NCBI GenBank assembly: GCA_937915975.1
Contig: CALGGL010000177.1
Coordinates: forward strand, 1-8,116
Direction: 5' to 3'
Length of the DNA: 8,116 nt
Source: an uncultured Lachnospiraceae bacterium
GTDB lineage: Bacteria; Bacillota; Clostridia; Lachnospirales; Lachnospiraceae
The translations under genes and the position numbers were made by a program. Below the pieces are notes generated by a model that worked only from the letters and a program-made list of their open reading frames with translations, was not told the origin of the DNA and searched no databases. Shown here piece after piece: positions 6,680-8,116 of the stretch. Numbering within the stretch: position 1 is the stretch's first letter; each line of letters begins with the position of its first letter.

Positions 6680-7624
6680 ATGAAAAAGGCACTAAAAGGT
6701 ATCGTCTTTGTGTTGATTTTATGCATGCTGGTTGAAGGTATATCCATAATCTTACTCCCTTTTGATAAGGTAAAAAAATACGGATTATACAAGACCTCTG
6801 CTTATGAAATTGTGGCAGAGGAGGAGGATTCGGTAGACGCGATATTTTTGGGAGACAGTCTGGTTTACTCCTCCATATCTCCTATGGAAATATGGAACGG
6901 CTACGGATATACCTGCTACGACTGTGCACAGCCCGCTCAGATAATGCCTTACGCATATGACTATCTGGAGGTGGCTATCGAAAGCCAGCATCCAAAAGTG
7001 GTATTTATCGAGGCAAATATCATGTTCAGGGATCCGGACAAGCTTCCGCTGTATAAGAAGATAGCGTACAGGATAGAAAACTATGTTCCGATAGTTAAAT
7101 ACCACAGCAATTGGAAGAAGTATTTTACAAAGAGTAAAAACAGCTGGCTCAACGTTAACAAGGGCTACATCTACATAACCGGAGTAAAGCCATCAAAGAA
7201 GGATCCGCTTAATTATATGGATATTAATGATGAGATAGAGGCTTCAATACTTCCGGAAAACCGTGAGTGCTTCGACGACATGATAAAGATTTGCGAAGAG
7301 AATAACATCAAGCTTGTGCTTCTTGCAGTACCTAGCCAGAAGAGCTGGAGTCGCTCCAAGTACAATATGGTTAAGGAGTATGCCGCCGAAAAGAATGTAG
7401 AATTCATAGACTTTAACATCGACAATGATCTTGAGATAGACTGGGCAACCGAGACCAAGGACAGAGGCAATCACTTAAACTACTGGGGTGCCAAGAAGGT
7501 CTCAGATTACCTGGGAGAGTACCTTGCGGAAACAGGCCTTTTAACCGACCACAGAGACGATGAGTATTATAAGTCCTGGAACACGGCGTACGGCATTTAT
7601 AAGAATAATCTGAAAGAACGGTAA
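6680..7624 (+). CDS. Membrane-anchored SGNH/GDSL-type protein, DltD/AlgJ-like
   Basis: A 314-residue protein from ATG 6680. Residues about 5-26 (KGIVFVLILCMLVEGISIILL) form an N-terminal membrane anchor after a short basic start, placing the rest outside the membrane as in DltD. The SGNH marks are AIFLGDSLVYSS (54-65) with nucleophile Ser60, and DRGNHLNYWGAKKVSDYL (261-278) with His265 as the likely catalytic His and Asp261 a candidate acid. PKVVFIEANIMF (105-116) fits the central strand of the fold. DltD- and AlgJ/AlgX-type SGNH proteins work with an MBOAT partner to put or edit acyl groups on surface polymers, and here the gene follows the MBOAT gene by 117 bases. Overall length is shorter than DltD (around 400). 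It could transfer the amino-acyl group to the polymer or hydrolyse mischarged product. Confidence 0.82.
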   Translation: MKKALKGIVFVLILCMLVEGISIILLPFDKVKKYGLYKTSAYEIVAEEEDSVDAIFLGDSLVYSSISPMEIWNGYGYTCYDCAQPAQIMPYAYDYLEVAIESQHPKVVFIEANIMFRDPDKLPLYKKIAYRIENYVPIVKYHSNWKKYFTKSKNSWLNVNKGYIYITGVKPSKKDPLNYMDINDEIEASILPENRECFDDMIKICEENNIKLVLLAVPSQKSWSRSKYNMVKEYAAEKNVEFIDFNIDNDLEIDWATETKDRGNHLNYWGAKKVSDYLGEYLAETGLLTDHRDDEYYKSWNTAYGIYKNNLKER

Positions 7625-7647
7625 GGAAAAGTTAAAAGAATAAAATG

Positions 7648-7652
7648 GGAGG
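7648..7652 (+). promoter_or_regulatory. Ribosome binding site that fixes the DUF1653 protein start
   Basis: GGAGG lies four bases before ATG 7657. An in-frame ATG at 7645 would swallow this site and has no comparable one upstream, so the protein most likely begins at 7657. The arrangement GGAGGACAAATG closely resembles GGAGGACCAAATG before the PLP enzyme. Confidence 0.7.
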
Positions 7653-7656
7653 ACAA

Positions 7657-7950
7657 ATGTTGGATAATAAAGAATCAATGGAAAAAAGAAAATTCAACCC
7701 GGGCGATATAGTTCAGCATTTTAAAAGAGAGACCTTAAACGATGCAGAGCGTAACGCCAACAAATATTTATACAGAATAATCGGAGTCGCAGAGCATACC
7801 GAAACCAAGGAGCCAATGATGATATATCAGGCACTGTATGATAACTTTGGTATATATGCAAGACCTTATGAGATGTTTATGAGTGAAGTAGACAGAGTTA
7901 AATACCCTGAGATTAAGCAGAAGTGGAGATTTGAAGCGAGGAAGGGGTAG
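7657..7950 (+). CDS. DUF1653 domain protein
   Basis: A 97-residue soluble protein from ATG 7657 (101 if ATG 7645 were used). It shows the DUF1653 pattern across almost its whole length: [13 protein letters not shown] near the start, [25 protein letters not shown] in the middle, then [29 protein letters not shown]. The family is a small beta-rich domain of unknown biochemical function, often a single short protein. It begins 32 bases after the SGNH gene with no promoter or terminator between, so it is probably the last gene of the operon. No membrane segment, signal peptide or catalytic motif is visible. Because such genes occur in many contexts, I do not infer a role in the surface-modification pathway. 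The family call is strong; function is unknown. Confidence 0.85.
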   Translation: MLDNKESMEKRKFNPGDIVQHFKRETLNDAERNANKYLYRIIGVAEHTETKEPMMIYQALYDNFGIYARPYEMFMSEVDRVKYPEIKQKWRFEARKG

Positions 7951-8000
7951 AGGACGAAAAAGGTGTAAAAAATAGATAATAGTATTAGTATTACAAATAA

Positions 8001-8042
8001 AATGCCGATATATGTTATAGAAATATAACATATATCGGCATT
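8001..8042 (+). terminator. Perfect 19-bp hairpin with GAAA loop, likely operon terminator
   Basis: Bases 8001-8019 (AATGCCGATATATGTTATA) are exactly complementary to 8024-8042, with loop GAAA at 8020-8023, a GNRA tetraloop in + strand RNA. It is 50 bases after the DUF1653 stop. There is no run of T after the stem on the + strand (GATGTTATAATAAT), and on the - strand the following bases are only moderately T-rich (TTTATTTG). The position favours a transcription end, possibly for both directions; intrinsic termination efficiency may be low. Confidence 0.6.
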
Positions 8043-8067
8043 GATGTTATAATAATAAAACATTTTG

Positions 8068-8099
8068 TTGACAATATAGAATAATATGAGAAGTATAAA
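8068..8099 (+). promoter_or_regulatory. Possible promoter pointing out of the right edge
   Basis: A perfect -35 TTGACA at 8068-8073 is followed by TATAAA at 8094-8099, 20 bases apart, which is longer than ideal. The surroundings are strongly AT-rich. Its place after the hairpin suggests a new transcription unit to the right, but no gene is visible before the window ends. Confidence 0.35.
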
Positions 8100-8116
8100 C
8101 ATATAAATTAAATCGG

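Overview
The window looks like a piece of a low- to moderate-GC Firmicutes genome, most likely a gut Lachnospiraceae species (Butyrivibrio, Roseburia, Lachnospira or similar). The reasons are the codon use, AGGAGG-type ribosome binding sites, short AT-rich intergenic gaps, a GH43 plant-polysaccharide enzyme of the type common in that family, and a DUF1653 protein. All genes I can support are on the + strand. The genus is an inference; no rRNA or other marker gene is present.

Positions 1-1531 hold the 3' part of a GH43 glycoside hydrolase gene that is no longer one reading frame. The catalytic half runs in from the left edge and stops at 821. The C-terminal half, with a carbohydrate-binding-like module, continues in another frame. 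The junction near 800-805 seems to lack a block the family normally has, so this reads as an internal deletion of 3n+1 bases (or an assembly error), not a single-base slip.

Positions 1549-7950 form one probable operon behind an extended -10 promoter. The order is: DltA-like adenylating enzyme; fold-type III PLP enzyme (DAP/ornithine decarboxylase superfamily); a 139-bp element with near-perfect terminal inverted repeats; DltC-like carrier protein; AlgI-type MBOAT membrane acyltransferase; membrane-anchored SGNH/GDSL protein of the DltD/AlgJ kind; and a small DUF1653 protein. The logic matches teichoic-acid D-alanylation: activate an amino acid, load it on a carrier, pass it through a membrane MBOAT, and finish outside with an SGNH protein. 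It differs in gene order, in the AlgI-like rather than DltB-like acyltransferase, and above all in the PLP enzyme placed between ligase and carrier. That enzyme also departs from lysine/DAP decarboxylases at the substrate-binding Cys-Glu motif and at the PLP-stacking His. My best reading is a variant aminoacylation system that decorates a cell-surface polymer with a decarboxylated or otherwise PLP-processed amino acid. Substrate and target are not readable from the sequence.

Positions 7951-8116 hold no gene. They contain a perfect 19-bp hairpin with a GAAA loop, which probably closes the operon, followed by a possible promoter pointing out of the right edge.
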